A DNA stretch of 64,000 bases from an uncultured Ruminococcus sp. GTDB taxonomy: Bacteria; Bacillota; Clostridia; Oscillospirales; Ruminococcaceae. Under the pieces are notes generated by a model, which saw only the letters and a program-made list of their open reading frames with translations, was not told the origin of the DNA and searched no databases. Numbering within the stretch: the stretch's first letter is position 1; every line of letters begins with the position of its first letter. The translations under genes were made by a program, and so were the position numbers. The stretch lies in contig CANQJV010000001.1 in assembly GCA_947624295.1 (NCBI GenBank), forward strand, positions 1 through 64,000. Direction: 5' to 3'. Shown here in pieces: positions 9,492 through 19,726 of this stretch.

Positions 9492-10739
9492 TTATTTTTG
9501 GCAATTATTTAGATATTTGCTTGCAAGATAAAGTGAACCGCATATAACTACTATACCATTGTTTTCAAGTGCAAGTTCTGTTGCTTTTCCAACCGCAATA
9601 TCAAGCGAATGACATACTTCATTGAACGCACATTCCCCTGCAATTTCAGCTAATTTTTCAGCAGGCACGGCGTTAGGTGCAAAATCATCAACCGTAAACA
9701 TTTTTCCGGAATACCGTGCAATTGTATAAACTCCGTCCTCGTAATCTTTTGTATCAACCATTCCCATGACAGTATATATATTTTTATGCTCATCAACTGC
9801 ATAATTCCGCAGTATCACCGCAAGATTCTCTATTCCTTCAGAATTGTGACCTCCGTCCACGATAACAGGCGGATTGCCCTCGATATACTGACATCTTGCC
9901 TTAACTTGTGTAGTTTCTATGGATTTTCTTATATTTTCGTCCGAAATATTAAAGTTGTGTTTTCGGAGATATTCACACGATTCAATAGCCGTAACAGCAT
10001 TTGAAAATTGTCCTCGTCCGAGCATGGACGGCTTATAAAAATTCCCGTCATATCCGAAAATATCATCTTTAGCCTGAAATTTTTTCACCTTGATAAATTC
10101 TGCATTGACCTGACTTGCTTTTTTCCTGAAAATATTTCTGCAATTACATTCAGGAGCTACGACTACGGCAGAATTTTCTTTAATTATCCCCGCTTTCTGG
10201 ACGGCAATTTTTTCAACAGTATCGCCCAAAATGTCAGTATGGTCAAGCGAAATTGAAGTAATAACCGATACCAACGGAGGCGGTATGACATTTGTGCAGT
10301 CGAGAAGTCCGCCGATTCCTGCCTCAAATACAACAATATCGCAATTTTCACGTGCAAACCACAATAACGCTATCGCCATTGTTATTTCAAATTGTGAATA
10401 CGGCTGACTGTCAATTTTCCCCTTGATAAATTCACATATTTCACAAAATATTTCCTCGCCGATTTCCTCACTGTTTATACGGATTCTGTCCGTGTAATGC
10501 AGTACAAACGGTGATGTGAATTGCCCCGTCTTATATCCCGAATAAATCAGAGCATTAGAAATATATTCCACAACTGAACCTTTGCCGTTAGTACCTGCTA
10601 TATGTATGAATTTCAGGCGTTTTTCGGGATTCCCGACAAGTTTCATCAAGTTTTCAGCCCGTGATAAATCTTTCACGGGTTCGCCTGATTTGCTATATGA
10701 ATTGACAAATTCCATACATTCACTGAAATTCATCATCAA
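9492..10739 (-). CDS. folC: Folylpolyglutamate synthase / dihydrofolate synthase
   Basis: Mur-ligase-family enzyme that adds glutamate to dihydropteroate or folates using ATP, 415 residues. The P loop is HIAGTNGKGS near residue 50. The family stretches TSPFVLHYTDRI and EAGIGGLLDCTN follow, and the C-terminal domain has VDGGHNSEGI. The start codon overlaps the stop of the upstream SDR gene (TGATG), with an AGGAG site inside that gene, so it is translationally coupled. It is the last gene of the valS operon; valS-folC linkage is well known in Firmicutes. Confidence 0.95.
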   Translation of the reverse strand: MMMNFSECMEFVNSYSKSGEPVKDLSRAENLMKLVGNPEKRLKFIHIAGTNGKGSVVEYISNALIYSGYKTGQFTSPFVLHYTDRIRINSEEIGEEIFCEICEFIKGKIDSQPYSQFEITMAIALLWFARENCDIVVFEAGIGGLLDCTNVIPPPLVSVITSISLDHTDILGDTVEKIAVQKAGIIKENSAVVVAPECNCRNIFRKKASQVNAEFIKVKKFQAKDDIFGYDGNFYKPSMLGRGQFSNAVTAIESCEYLRKHNFNISDENIRKSIETTQVKARCQYIEGNPPVIVDGGHNSEGIENLAVILRNYAVDEHKNIYTVMGMVDTKDYEDGVYTIARYSGKMFTVDDFAPNAVPAEKLAEIAGECAFNEVCHSLDIAVGKATELALENNGIVVICGSLYLASKYLNNCQK

Positions 10740-11479
10740 AATACGCTCTCCTGCTTTTCAGCTTTTGCAACAGCATCTTCCAAAGTCATTCCCTTGAAAT
10801 CCTGCGCATTGAAATATCTGCCTGATTTCCCGTCGTTGACGAACGCTCCCACAAGTAGTCCCGGAATTGCAGTTTCAGGCTCAAAATAGGCATTTGCTCC
10901 GCCCATATCAGTCTTGCACCATGCAGGATTCGACAAACTGATTATAACACCGCTGTCACGGTAAGCATACGCCAAATCCCTTGTAACTTTGTCCAATGCG
11001 GCTTTGCTTGCGGAATACGGTCCCTGTTGAGGTTCAAGATTTATGTCGCTCGAAGTGTTGATTATCCTGCCGAATCCACGTTTTTTCATACCGTCCGCAA
11101 AGTGGTAGCAAATCATCATCGGGGCAATTGTATTCACTCTGAAACTCGTTTCGTATTCAGATACAGGCGTGTCAAGTATAGCTGACCTGTAAGTCGTCTG
11201 TAAACCTGCATTGTTGAATATTACGTCAATCTGCGTTCCCTTTTCATCAATTTCGGCAAGCATTTTCTCAAGTTGTCCCATATCTGACAATTCAGCCTCA
11301 ACAACATACGCCTGTACTCCTGAAGCACGTACTTCCTCAAGCACTTCCCTGCAATGTTCAGCTTTTCTTCCGTGCAAAACAAGATTACAGCCCTGTTCAG
11401 CCATTGCTGCTGCAATAAGTTTCCCCAGACCTCTGCTTGCGCCTGTAATCAGCACCCATTTGTTTTTTAAGTCTAACAT
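10736..11479 (-). CDS. Short-chain dehydrogenase/reductase (SDR)
   Basis: NAD(P)-dependent oxidoreductase of the classical SDR family, 247 residues. The Rossmann motif GASRGLGK lies at about 14-21, NNAG near 90, the catalytic serine in NTSSD and the catalytic Tyr/Lys pair in YSASK. The substrate cannot be deduced. It sits between a GNAT gene and folC in the valS-folC operon and overlaps folC by 4 nt. A pteridine or ketone reductase role would be guesswork. Confidence 0.88.
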   Translation of the reverse strand: MLDLKNKWVLITGASRGLGKLIAAAMAEQGCNLVLHGRKAEHCREVLEEVRASGVQAYVVEAELSDMGQLEKMLAEIDEKGTQIDVIFNNAGLQTTYRSAILDTPVSEYETSFRVNTIAPMMICYHFADGMKKRGFGRIINTSSDINLEPQQGPYSASKAALDKVTRDLAYAYRDSGVIISLSNPAWCKTDMGGANAYFEPETAIPGLLVGAFVNDGKSGRYFNAQDFKGMTLEDAVAKAEKQESVF

Positions 11480-11492
11480 ATTTACTCCTTAT

Positions 11493-12023
11493 CTATATAC
11501 GTTCTGTTTTCATTCGATATACTTTACACTTAAAAGTCTTACTTCCGTCAAATTTTGTATACTCAGAATAACTGTCAAAAACAAGTCCGCATTTTTCTAT
11601 AACTCGTCCCGAAGCAGGATTATCAACGGCGTGTTTGGCTACAAATTCATTTGCATTATGTTCAGCGATAACATATTCAATCATACGCTTTGAAGCCTCT
11701 GTTGCATAGCCGTTCCCCCAACAGTCATATCTCAGATTATACCCAAAAGACCAGACGTTTTCATCTGTCCTGAATCTGATACCGCCCGAACCGATAAGTT
11801 TCCCGTCTGATTTGCGGACAAATCCCCATGTATACTCATTTTCAAGATTTTCAAGTGATTTCAGCCATTCTTTTGTTATTTCAATATTTTTGTGACACGA
11901 ATAAACCATATATTCTGCAACTTTCTCGTCGCTTGTCCACTCAAATACAGATTCTGCATCTTTTAAGTCAAGGGGTCTGAGAATAAGCCGTTCTGTTTCA
12001 ATTATAGGTATCTCAAATATCAT
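11493..12023 (-). CDS. GNAT-family N-acetyltransferase (RimJ/RimL-like)
   Basis: Predicted acetyl-CoA-dependent N-acetyltransferase, 176 residues. The N terminus (IETERLILRPL) and the acetyl-CoA-binding stretch around CWGNGYATEASKRMIEYV are typical of the RimJ/RimL branch, which often acetylates ribosomal-protein or other protein N termini or small amines. The substrate is unknown. It sits 4 nt downstream of the MmcQ-like gene and 13 nt upstream of the SDR gene in the valS-folC operon. Confidence 0.85.
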   Translation of the reverse strand: MIFEIPIIETERLILRPLDLKDAESVFEWTSDEKVAEYMVYSCHKNIEITKEWLKSLENLENEYTWGFVRKSDGKLIGSGGIRFRTDENVWSFGYNLRYDCWGNGYATEASKRMIEYVIAEHNANEFVAKHAVDNPASGRVIEKCGLVFDSYSEYTKFDGSKTFKCKVYRMKTERI

Positions 12024-12027
12024 AAAA

Positions 12028-12390
12028 TCACCTGTTTACAATGTTATAGCTTTCGTCAATAATATTACACAAAATACCAGTTTCAACGCTCCCGTCAAGG
12101 ATTATCGAAATCCAGTTTTTCTTGTTCATATGGTACGCAGGAAAGCACCTGCCCTCACTGAGCAGGCACTCTCTTGTATCGGGATTGCATCTTAAGTTAA
12201 TTATATCAATTATATCAGTGGAATTGTTATCTCCCGGAAAAAATACGGATTTCCTCACACTCATAACAATTGCATACCATTTTTCGTTGAATTTGTTACG
12301 CAAAATAAATGTGTCGGGAGTTCTTTCCCATAAATATTCAGGTTCTGTTGAATATTTCCGCCTTGCATAAGAAATTATCTCCTCACGCAT
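12028..12390 (-). CDS. MmcQ/YjbR-family protein
   Basis: Small protein of 120 residues with a CyaY-like fold expected from the family. Family landmarks are the N-terminal region ending [19 protein letters not shown], the KWYAIVM strand and the C-terminal [16 protein letters not shown] stretch. Members are often labelled DNA-binding, but the physiological role is unknown. Its start overlaps the end of valS by 8 nt, so it is coupled to it. Confidence 0.82.
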   Translation of the reverse strand: MREEIISYARRKYSTEPEYLWERTPDTFILRNKFNEKWYAIVMSVRKSVFFPGDNNSTDIIDIINLRCNPDTRECLLSEGRCFPAYHMNKKNWISIILDGSVETGILCNIIDESYNIVNR

Positions 12391-15007
12391 TTTTGAACGC
12401 CTCTATTGACTGATTGATTTTCGCCATTTTCTCCTCTGCCGCCGTAAGTTTAGCCTTTTCAGCCTCTACCAGTTTTTCGGGAGCTTTCGCAATAAATCCC
12501 TGATTATTCAGCTTATTGCTCAGGAAATCAATATCTTTCTGTACTTTTGCCTTTTCCTTTTCAAGACGGGCGATTTCCTTATCTTTGTCAACAAGTTCGC
12601 TCATAGGAATGAATATTCTTGCGTTATCAGTCACGGCATTAGCGCAATTTTCGTGTGCAATTGTTCTGTCAGCCTCTACTGCCGATGCAGATGCAAGTTT
12701 CTCGAAAAATACAGCGCAATTCTTGTATAATTCAGGCTCATCTGTTTCAATGAGAAGTTTTGCTTTTACTGACGGCGGTACATTCATTTCGGTACGGGTA
12801 TTTCTCACCGCTCTGATTGCCGAAATTATCTTCTCAAACGATTTTTCTTCTGCCGTGTAGTCGATATTCTCATCAAAAACAGGGTAAGTTTCAAGTATAA
12901 TCATTGACTTACCGTTTGTGAGTACCTGCCATATTTCCTCCGTAATGAACGGCATAAACGGGTGCAGAAGTTTCAGCATTCCCTGCATTGCCCACACAAG
13001 TACAGCCTGCGCTTTTGATTTAGTTTCTCCTCCTGCCTGAATACGTGGCTTTGTGAGTTCAATATACCAATCGCAATATACGTCCCATATAAAATCATAA
13101 ATTTTTTGTGAGGCGATACCTAACTCATATTTCTCAAGATTCTCATTGACTTCTTTAGCAAGTCTGTTAAATTTGTTGACAAGCCATTTGTCCTCAAGTT
13201 CAGGTTCGGCAGGCAAGCCCGTAAATTCAAAATCTTCCGGCAGATTCATTATTATAAAACGTGATGCATTCCAGAGTTTATTGGCGAAATTCCTTGCTGA
13301 TTTGACTTTTTCGTCAATGTATCGCATATCATTTCCGGGAGAATTTCCCGTAGCAAGCATGAATCTCAATGCATCAGCACCGTATTCATTGATTACCTCA
13401 AGAGGGTCAATGCCGTTACCAAGCGATTTCGACATTTTACGACCTTGCGAATCACGCACAAGTCCGTGGATTAAAACAGTATCAAACGGTACTTTGCCCA
13501 TATTTTCAAGACCGCTGAACATCATTCTGATTACCCAGAAGAAAATTATATCATAACCTGTAACAAGCGTATTTGTAGGATAGAAATAGTCCAAATCCTG
13601 CGTTTTTTCGGGGAATCCCAATGTAGAAAAAGGCCATAGTGCTGAGCTGAACCACGTATCAAGCGTATCAGGGTCCTGACGCATCTGTTTACCGCATTTC
13701 GGGCAAACCGCTGTATCTTCCTTTGTGACAACCATTTCACCGCAATCATCGCAATAAAATGCAGGTATCTGATGTCCCCACCATATCTGCCTTGAAATAC
13801 ACCAGTCACGGATATTTTCAAGCCAATGGAAATATATTTTATCAAATCTTTCGGGAACAAATTTCGTATCGCCGTTCTTTACAGCTTCAATTGCAGGTTT
13901 TGCAAGCGGTTTCATTTTAACAAACCATTGTGTTGAAACTTTTGGTTCTACTGTAGTACCGCAGCGGTAACAAGTACCTACATTATGGCTGTATTCCTCG
14001 ATTTCAACAAGCGCACCTTCAGCCTGCAAATCCTCAACAATCGCCTTACGAGCCTCATATCTGTCCATTCCTGCGTATTTCGGGTAATCGTCAACAATTG
14101 TTGCATCATCGTTCATAACGTTGATTACAGGCAGATTATGACGAAGTCCTACTTCAAAGTCATTCGGGTCGTGTGCAGGAGTTATTTTCACAACGCCTGT
14201 ACCAAAATCCATTTCAACATAGTCATCGGCAACAATCGGGATTTCACGGTGAACAATCGGCAGAATTACAGTTTTTCCGACGAGTTCCCTGTAACGGTCA
14301 TCATTCGGGTTCACTGCAACAGCTGTATCGCCAAGGAGAGTTTCAGGACGTGTTGTTGCAAGTTCAAGATAATCATCAGTATCCTTGATTTTATAGCGGA
14401 TATGCCAGAAATGACCTGCCTGCTCCTCAAATGTAACCTCCGCATCTGAAAGCGATGTACGGCATTTAGGACACCAGTTTATTATGCGTTCGCCACGGTA
14501 AATCAAGCCTTTTTCGTAATATTTGACAAAGACTTCCTTGACAGCTTTCGAACAGCCCTCGTCCATTGTGAAACGTTCCCTTGACCAGTCGCACGATGAG
14601 CCGAGTTTACGGAGTTGCTCTGTAATACGTCCGCCGTATTGTTTTTTCCATTCCCACGCACGCTCCATAAATTTTTCTCTGCCTATGTCTTCTTTAGTAA
14701 TGCCCTCTTTGCGCATAGCCTCAACAATTTTCGCTTCCGTAGCTATGGCAGCGTGGTCTGTACCCGGTAACCACAACGCAGAATAGCCGTTCATTCGTTT
14801 CCAGCGGATAAGTATATCCTGCAATGTTTCATCAAGAGCGTGACCCATATGGAGTTGACCTGTAATATTGGGCGGAGGGATTACAATAGTATAAGGCGTT
14901 TTTTTCGGGTCAACTTCCGCACGGAAACAGCCTTTATTTTCCCACTCCGAATAAATTCTGTCCTCGAAATCTTTAGGATTATATGCTTTTGCAAGTTCTT
15001 TTGACAT
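12383..15007 (-). CDS. valS: Valyl-tRNA synthetase
   Basis: Class I aminoacyl-tRNA synthetase that charges tRNA-Val and edits misactivated threonine, 874 residues, the usual length. HIGH-type motif HMGH lies in [11 protein letters not shown] near residue 55; the KMSKS loop is [10 protein letters not shown] near 525. A central editing domain (about 190-330) includes the [15 protein letters not shown] stretch. The C terminus ends in the coiled-coil arm typical of ValRS. First gene of an operon with an MmcQ-like gene, GNAT, SDR and folC. The leader is only about 30 nt, so the T-box control common for valS in Firmicutes is absent here. Confidence 0.98.
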   Translation of the reverse strand: MSKELAKAYNPKDFEDRIYSEWENKGCFRAEVDPKKTPYTIVIPPPNITGQLHMGHALDETLQDILIRWKRMNGYSALWLPGTDHAAIATEAKIVEAMRKEGITKEDIGREKFMERAWEWKKQYGGRITEQLRKLGSSCDWSRERFTMDEGCSKAVKEVFVKYYEKGLIYRGERIINWCPKCRTSLSDAEVTFEEQAGHFWHIRYKIKDTDDYLELATTRPETLLGDTAVAVNPNDDRYRELVGKTVILPIVHREIPIVADDYVEMDFGTGVVKITPAHDPNDFEVGLRHNLPVINVMNDDATIVDDYPKYAGMDRYEARKAIVEDLQAEGALVEIEEYSHNVGTCYRCGTTVEPKVSTQWFVKMKPLAKPAIEAVKNGDTKFVPERFDKIYFHWLENIRDWCISRQIWWGHQIPAFYCDDCGEMVVTKEDTAVCPKCGKQMRQDPDTLDTWFSSALWPFSTLGFPEKTQDLDYFYPTNTLVTGYDIIFFWVIRMMFSGLENMGKVPFDTVLIHGLVRDSQGRKMSKSLGNGIDPLEVINEYGADALRFMLATGNSPGNDMRYIDEKVKSARNFANKLWNASRFIIMNLPEDFEFTGLPAEPELEDKWLVNKFNRLAKEVNENLEKYELGIASQKIYDFIWDVYCDWYIELTKPRIQAGGETKSKAQAVLVWAMQGMLKLLHPFMPFITEEIWQVLTNGKSMIILETYPVFDENIDYTAEEKSFEKIISAIRAVRNTRTEMNVPPSVKAKLLIETDEPELYKNCAVFFEKLASASAVEADRTIAHENCANAVTDNARIFIPMSELVDKDKEIARLEKEKAKVQKDIDFLSNKLNNQGFIAKAPEKLVEAEKAKLTAAEEKMAKINQSIEAFKNA

Positions 15008-15045
15008 TTTATCTGCTCCTTAAATCAAATTTTTACATAAAATAT

Positions 15046-15074
15046 ATTATAACATATTTTCACATATATTGCAA
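15046..15074 (-). promoter_or_regulatory. Promoter of the valS-folC operon
   Basis: Minus strand: TTGCAA (15074-15069), 17-nt spacer, TATAAT (15051-15046), with an extended -10 (ATGT before TATAAT). Confidence 0.8.
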
Positions 15075-15117
15075 TAGTTTTACAAAATTTCAATATAAAA
15101 TATAATAATTAACTTGT

Positions 15118-15795
15118 TCAGCTGTTATTGTACATTTCTTTCAGCTTTGCAAGAGCTTTTTTCTCAATCCTCGATACATAGGAACGTGATATTTTCAGTT
15201 TCTTAGCGGTTTCACTCTGCGTGTGCGGTGATTCCGAATAAAGTCCGTATCTGTATATAATTATATCAAGTTCACGCTCGTCAAGGCATTCCCCGAGGAA
15301 TTTATACAGCTGCTCCGAACGAATGTTCAGTTCTACCTGCTCGTGAATGTCAAAACCGTCATCTATCATATCTATCAATGTCATTGTATTACCGTCCTTG
15401 TCAGTTTCAACAGGCTCGTTTATATAAATATCCCCTGCCGACTTCCGCAGAGCCCTGAAATTCATAAGTATCTCGTTTTCAATGCACCTGCTTGCATAAG
15501 TCGCAAATTTTGCGCCTTTGGTATAGTCAAAAGAAGATACAGCCTTGATAAGACCGATTGTGCCGATTGAAATAAGTTCGTCCTGCTGAGCTGATGACTG
15601 GGAATATTTCTTTGCAATATGTGCCACAAGACGGAGATTATGTTCAATAAGCCTGTTTCTTGCGGATTTGTCACCGTCTGCCATTTTCTCGAAACATCGT
15701 GTTTCTTCATCTTTCGGCAAAGGTTTCGGGAATACATACCCGTTATTGATATGGAGTACAAAAAACAGCAGATTTTTTAATATTTCGCTTAACAT
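15118..15795 (-). CDS. sigK: RNA polymerase sigma factor, sigma-K type (sporulation)
   Basis: Sigma-70-family factor of the SigE/SigK group, 225 residues, expected to direct late mother-cell transcription during sporulation. An N-terminal hydrophobic stretch (SEILKNLLFFVLHI) resembles the pro-sequence removed on activation. Region 2 follows (ARNRLIEHNLRLVAHIAKKY, GTIGLIKAVSSFDY, FATYASRCIENEILM), then region 4 with a helix-turn-helix (SETAKKLKISRSYVSRIEKKAL). The reading frame is continuous, with no skin element splitting it. No sporulation genes lie next to it, so whether the organism sporulates cannot be told from this window. Confidence 0.9.
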   Translation of the reverse strand: MLSEILKNLLFFVLHINNGYVFPKPLPKDEETRCFEKMADGDKSARNRLIEHNLRLVAHIAKKYSQSSAQQDELISIGTIGLIKAVSSFDYTKGAKFATYASRCIENEILMNFRALRKSAGDIYINEPVETDKDGNTMTLIDMIDDGFDIHEQVELNIRSEQLYKFLGECLDERELDIIIYRYGLYSESPHTQSETAKKLKISRSYVSRIEKKALAKLKEMYNNS

Positions 15796-15870
15796 ATATA
15801 TATCACCTCATCTTATTATATTGCATACAGCCTGAACAATATTATACTGAATTAAATTTTACCAAAACTA

Positions 15871-15899
15871 TTGCAATATAAGCGGAATCGTGGTATAAT
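15871..15899 (+). promoter_or_regulatory. Promoter of the orphan 115-residue gene
   Basis: TTGCAA (15871-15876), 17-nt spacer, TATAAT (15894-15899), extended -10 (GTGG before TATAAT). The start codon follows 36 nt after the -10 box with an AAGGAGG site. Confidence 0.78.
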
Positions 15900-15934
15900 T
15901 ATCTTGTAATATTACATAATGTAAGGAGGTAAAT

Positions 15935-16282
15935 ATGGGAATAGAGGAAATAAATAGCTACTTGAGAGAACAACTTTGGATGGATTTTGAAGCAACTAAA
16001 ATTGGAGCAAATATTTTAGAATTGCATGGTTATATAGATGAATCCTGTAATGACTGTATTTTAATTCGTTTTAGAGATGTTTACGCAGTGAATATTACTA
16101 CAAGGTTTTCGTATGAAGGGAAAGGCGATTTTATATCAATAATTGACGGTAATCGTGCGTATACACTTAATTCTGAATATGAAGTACCAATTGGAAATAG
16201 GATTTTTCGCCTTTTAAGGACAAACATACCTACAGAAATGTTTATAATTGCTAACAACATCGAATTGGAGGTAATCAAATAA
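15935..16282 (+). CDS. Hypothetical protein, 115 residues
   Basis: I do not recognise this protein. It is a small soluble product with no signal peptide or membrane segment, acidic N-terminal half, and alternating hydrophobic stretches (ILIRFRDVYAVNITTRF, IFRLLRTNIP) that suggest beta strands. It has its own strong promoter and a perfect AAGGAGG site 5 nt before the ATG, so it is very probably expressed. Codon use is more AT-rich than in its neighbours (ATA, TTA, AGA frequent), which hints at acquisition by transfer. It is followed by two structured hairpins and then ligA. Confidence 0.8.
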   Translation: MGIEEINSYLREQLWMDFEATKIGANILELHGYIDESCNDCILIRFRDVYAVNITTRFSYEGKGDFISIIDGNRAYTLNSEYEVPIGNRIFRLLRTNIPTEMFIIANNIELEVIK

Positions 16283-16414
16283 TCTATGATAAATAAATAT
16301 GAATAGATTGTTAATAAGTTTGTATTGTTGAAGTTAAATACGTGTGCGTCGCTAATATTTAGGGTACACAAGCGTACACTACCAACGTAAAATTTTTCTT
16401 TTTCAGATAAGTAA

Positions 16415-16496
16415 AAGGGGCGCACAAAAATGTTCACCCCTTAAAAAGCATGATATATAGCCATATTATTGGTTTCACAAAAATGTTAGACCAATA
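16415..16496 (+). other. Two tandem hairpins with the same apical loop, upstream of ligA
   Basis: Hairpin A (16415-16442) has outer stem AAGGGG/CCCCTT; hairpin B (16467-16496) has outer stem TATTGGT/ACCAATA. Both carry the identical 12-nt apex CACAAAAATGTT, which folds as ACA/TGT around AAAA below a C-T mismatch. The outer stems are unrelated in sequence yet both pair, which argues for a conserved RNA structure rather than simple duplication. The pair lies 42 nt before the ligA start codon, so it may belong to the ligA leader; the function is unknown. Confidence 0.5.
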
Positions 16497-16510
16497 TAAG
16501 CAAGATATGA

Positions 16511-18520
<2,010 letters not shown>

Positions 18521-18528
18521 AAAAATAA

Positions 18529-18557
18529 AAAAGTCGGAGCGTAAAACTCCGGCTTTT
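18529..18557. terminator. Terminator after ligA (also faces the zinc-ribbon gene)
   Basis: AAAAGTCGGAG (18529-18539), 7-nt loop, CTCCGGCTTTT (18547-18557): an 11-bp stem with one T-G wobble and T-rich 3' arm. The A-rich left arm gives a T run on the minus strand as well. Confidence 0.88.
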
Positions 18558-18584
18558 GTTTATATATTTGTTTATATATAATTG

Positions 18585-19232
18585 TCAATCCGTAAGCGGA
18601 ACACCGTGACCGTCAACGTTGATTTTACCTGTAAGAATAAAGATACCCTCAACAAGTCCCCATATTGCCATTCCTGCAACAAGAAATCCGCCAATGACAA
18701 TACAAGTCAGAATCCAGCCTAAAATCGTGAGTGAAAGCTGAACAATTGCCTTTGTTGTGTAGCCGAGATAGAAGTTATGTATGCCAAATTCACCGAGGAA
18801 TATACCGAGAAGTCCCGCAGCTATTTTAGATTTCTGAACATATCCGCCCGGAACACCCTGATTCTGAAACTGATTCATGTTAGGGTTCTGATACTGGTTC
18901 ATGTTTGGATTCTGATATTGGTTCATGTTGGGGTTCTGATACTGATTCTGATTCGGGTCAGGGTTCTGGTATGGGCTTGGAGCCTGATACTGATTCGGGT
19001 CTTGATACTGATTTTGATTCGGGTCAGGTTCAGTATTCACAACAGGCTGCTCATTTTTCTCTAAAACTACTGTATGAATAGGTTTACCGCAGGCAATACA
19101 TACATTTGAATCAGCTGAAGCCTGAGTTCCGCAGTCACCGCAGTAGTTTGCACCTTGTCCGACAGGTGTTCCGCAGTTTGTACAAACGTTATCTCCGGCA
19201 TTCAAAACGAGTCCGCAATTTTTACAATACAT
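18585..19232 (-). CDS. Double zinc-ribbon, Asn/Gln-rich repeat and TM2-domain membrane protein
   Basis: A 215-residue protein of unknown function in three parts. The N terminus has Cys pairs of zinc ribbons (CKNCG, CTNCG, CGDCG, CIACG). A low-complexity linker (about 70-130) carries an imperfect NQYQNPNM repeat encoded by 24-bp DNA repeats. The C terminus is a TM2 domain (KIAAGLLGIFLGEFGIHNFYLG followed by a second helix and VEGIFILTG), a two-helix module. Such proteins are common in Firmicutes but their role is not settled. Strong AAGGAGG site; own promoter upstream and terminator downstream. Confidence 0.88.
   Translation of the reverse strand: MYCKNCGLVLNAGDNVCTNCGTPVGQGANYCGDCGTQASADSNVCIACGKPIHTVVLEKNEQPVVNTEPDPNQNQYQDPNQYQAPSPYQNPDPNQNQYQNPNMNQYQNPNMNQYQNPNMNQFQNQGVPGGYVQKSKIAAGLLGIFLGEFGIHNFYLGYTTKAIVQLSLTILGWILTCIVIGGFLVAGMAIWGLVEGIFILTGKINVDGHGVPLTD
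18874..18945. repeat. Three 24-bp tandem repeats inside the zinc-ribbon/TM2 gene
   Basis: Three copies at 18874-18897, 18898-18921 and 18922-18945 encode the NQYQNPNM-type octapeptide on the minus strand; degenerate copies flank them. Copies differ at only a few positions, so slippage could vary the linker length. Confidence 0.85.
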
Positions 19233-19283
19233 AAAAAATCCTCCTTAAAGATAAAAAAGACAACAAATAAATTTGTTATTAAC

Positions 19284-19312
19284 ATTATATCATATATTTA
19301 TTAAAAAGTCAA
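19284..19312 (-). promoter_or_regulatory. Promoter of the zinc-ribbon/TM2 gene
   Basis: Minus strand: TTGACT (19312-19307), 17-nt spacer, TATAAT (19289-19284), extended -10 TGA. A short palindrome AACAAAT-AA-ATTTGTT lies downstream in the leader. Confidence 0.8.
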
Positions 19313-19349
19313 TATCTTGAAAAAATTTTTAAGTTTTTACTATTTACTG

Positions 19350-19378
19350 TTGACATAGAACGCTGAATATGATATAAT
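19350..19378 (+). promoter_or_regulatory. Promoter of the riboflavin operon
   Basis: TTGACA (19350-19355), 17-nt spacer, TATAAT (19373-19378), extended -10 TGA: a perfect consensus. Transcription should start near 19386, the left end of the fold-back element, about 160 nt before the FMN aptamer. Confidence 0.88.
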
Positions 19379-19385
19379 ATACACA

Positions 19386-19545
19386 TATAGTAACCCTACT
19401 TGGAAATCAAACAAGTTCACTGATAAAAATTTCCCATAGCTATGTTGTCGTCGTCACCGTGCGAAAGCACGCTTTCCTCCTCCGCCTTGCTATGAAAAAT
19501 TTTTATTAAGTTCCTTTTGTCCGATTCCCAAATAGGCTTACTATA
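19386..19545. mobile_element. MITE-like fold-back element in the riboflavin leader
   Basis: A 160-bp stretch with terminal inverted repeats. TATAGTAA (19386-19393) pairs with TTACTATA (19538-19545), and imperfect complementarity continues for about 55 nt per arm (19386-19440 with 19489-19545). An inner hairpin (CGTGC-GAAA-GCACG, about 19458-19471) caps it. No reading frame is present. The ends can be read as TA duplications around TAGTAA...TTACTA, which suits a non-autonomous element mobilised by a TA-targeting transposase such as the IS630/mariner group. It separates the operon promoter from the riboswitch. That it is mobile is inference; a second copy was not noticed in this window. Confidence 0.6.
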
Positions 19546-19547
19546 AA

Positions 19548-19657
19548 ATCTTCGAGGGCAGGGTGCAATTCCCTACCGACAGTTATAGTCTGTGAGCTTT
19601 TATGGCTGATTCTGCGAAATTCAGAAACCGACGGTTACAGTCCGGACGAAAGAAGAT
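19548..19657 (+). promoter_or_regulatory. FMN riboswitch (RFN element)
   Basis: The conserved RFN core is present: the closing stem ATCTTC (19548-19553) with GAAGAT (19652-19657), AGGGCAGGGTG, AATTCCCTACCGAC, GTCTGTGAGC, GAAACCGACGG and CAGTCCGGACGAAAGAAGA. It binds FMN and represses the downstream rib genes. AGTTATA (19581-19587) could pair with TATAACT (19664-19670) beyond the aptamer, a possible switching helix. The aptamer begins only 2 nt after the fold-back element. Confidence 0.97.
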
Positions 19658-19674
19658 ACTCAGTATAACTATGC

Positions 19675-19698
19675 CCCCGATTCTTCGGGGATTTTTTT
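19675..19698 (+). terminator. Riboswitch-controlled intrinsic terminator
   Basis: CCCCGA (19675-19680), loop TTCT, TCGGGG (19685-19690), then a run of seven T (19692-19698). Placed between aptamer and ribD, it is the expected output of FMN binding. Confidence 0.93.
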
Positions 19699-19726
19699 AT
19701 ATATTTATGTAAAAGAGGTGTTGCTT

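Noticed and set aside
15008-15117. T-box riboswitch upstream of valS
   Set aside because: The promoter lies only about 40 nt from the start codon and no T-box sequence or terminator is present.
19386-19545. Insertion sequence with a transposase
   Set aside because: The element is only 160 bp and has no reading frame; at most it is a non-autonomous MITE.
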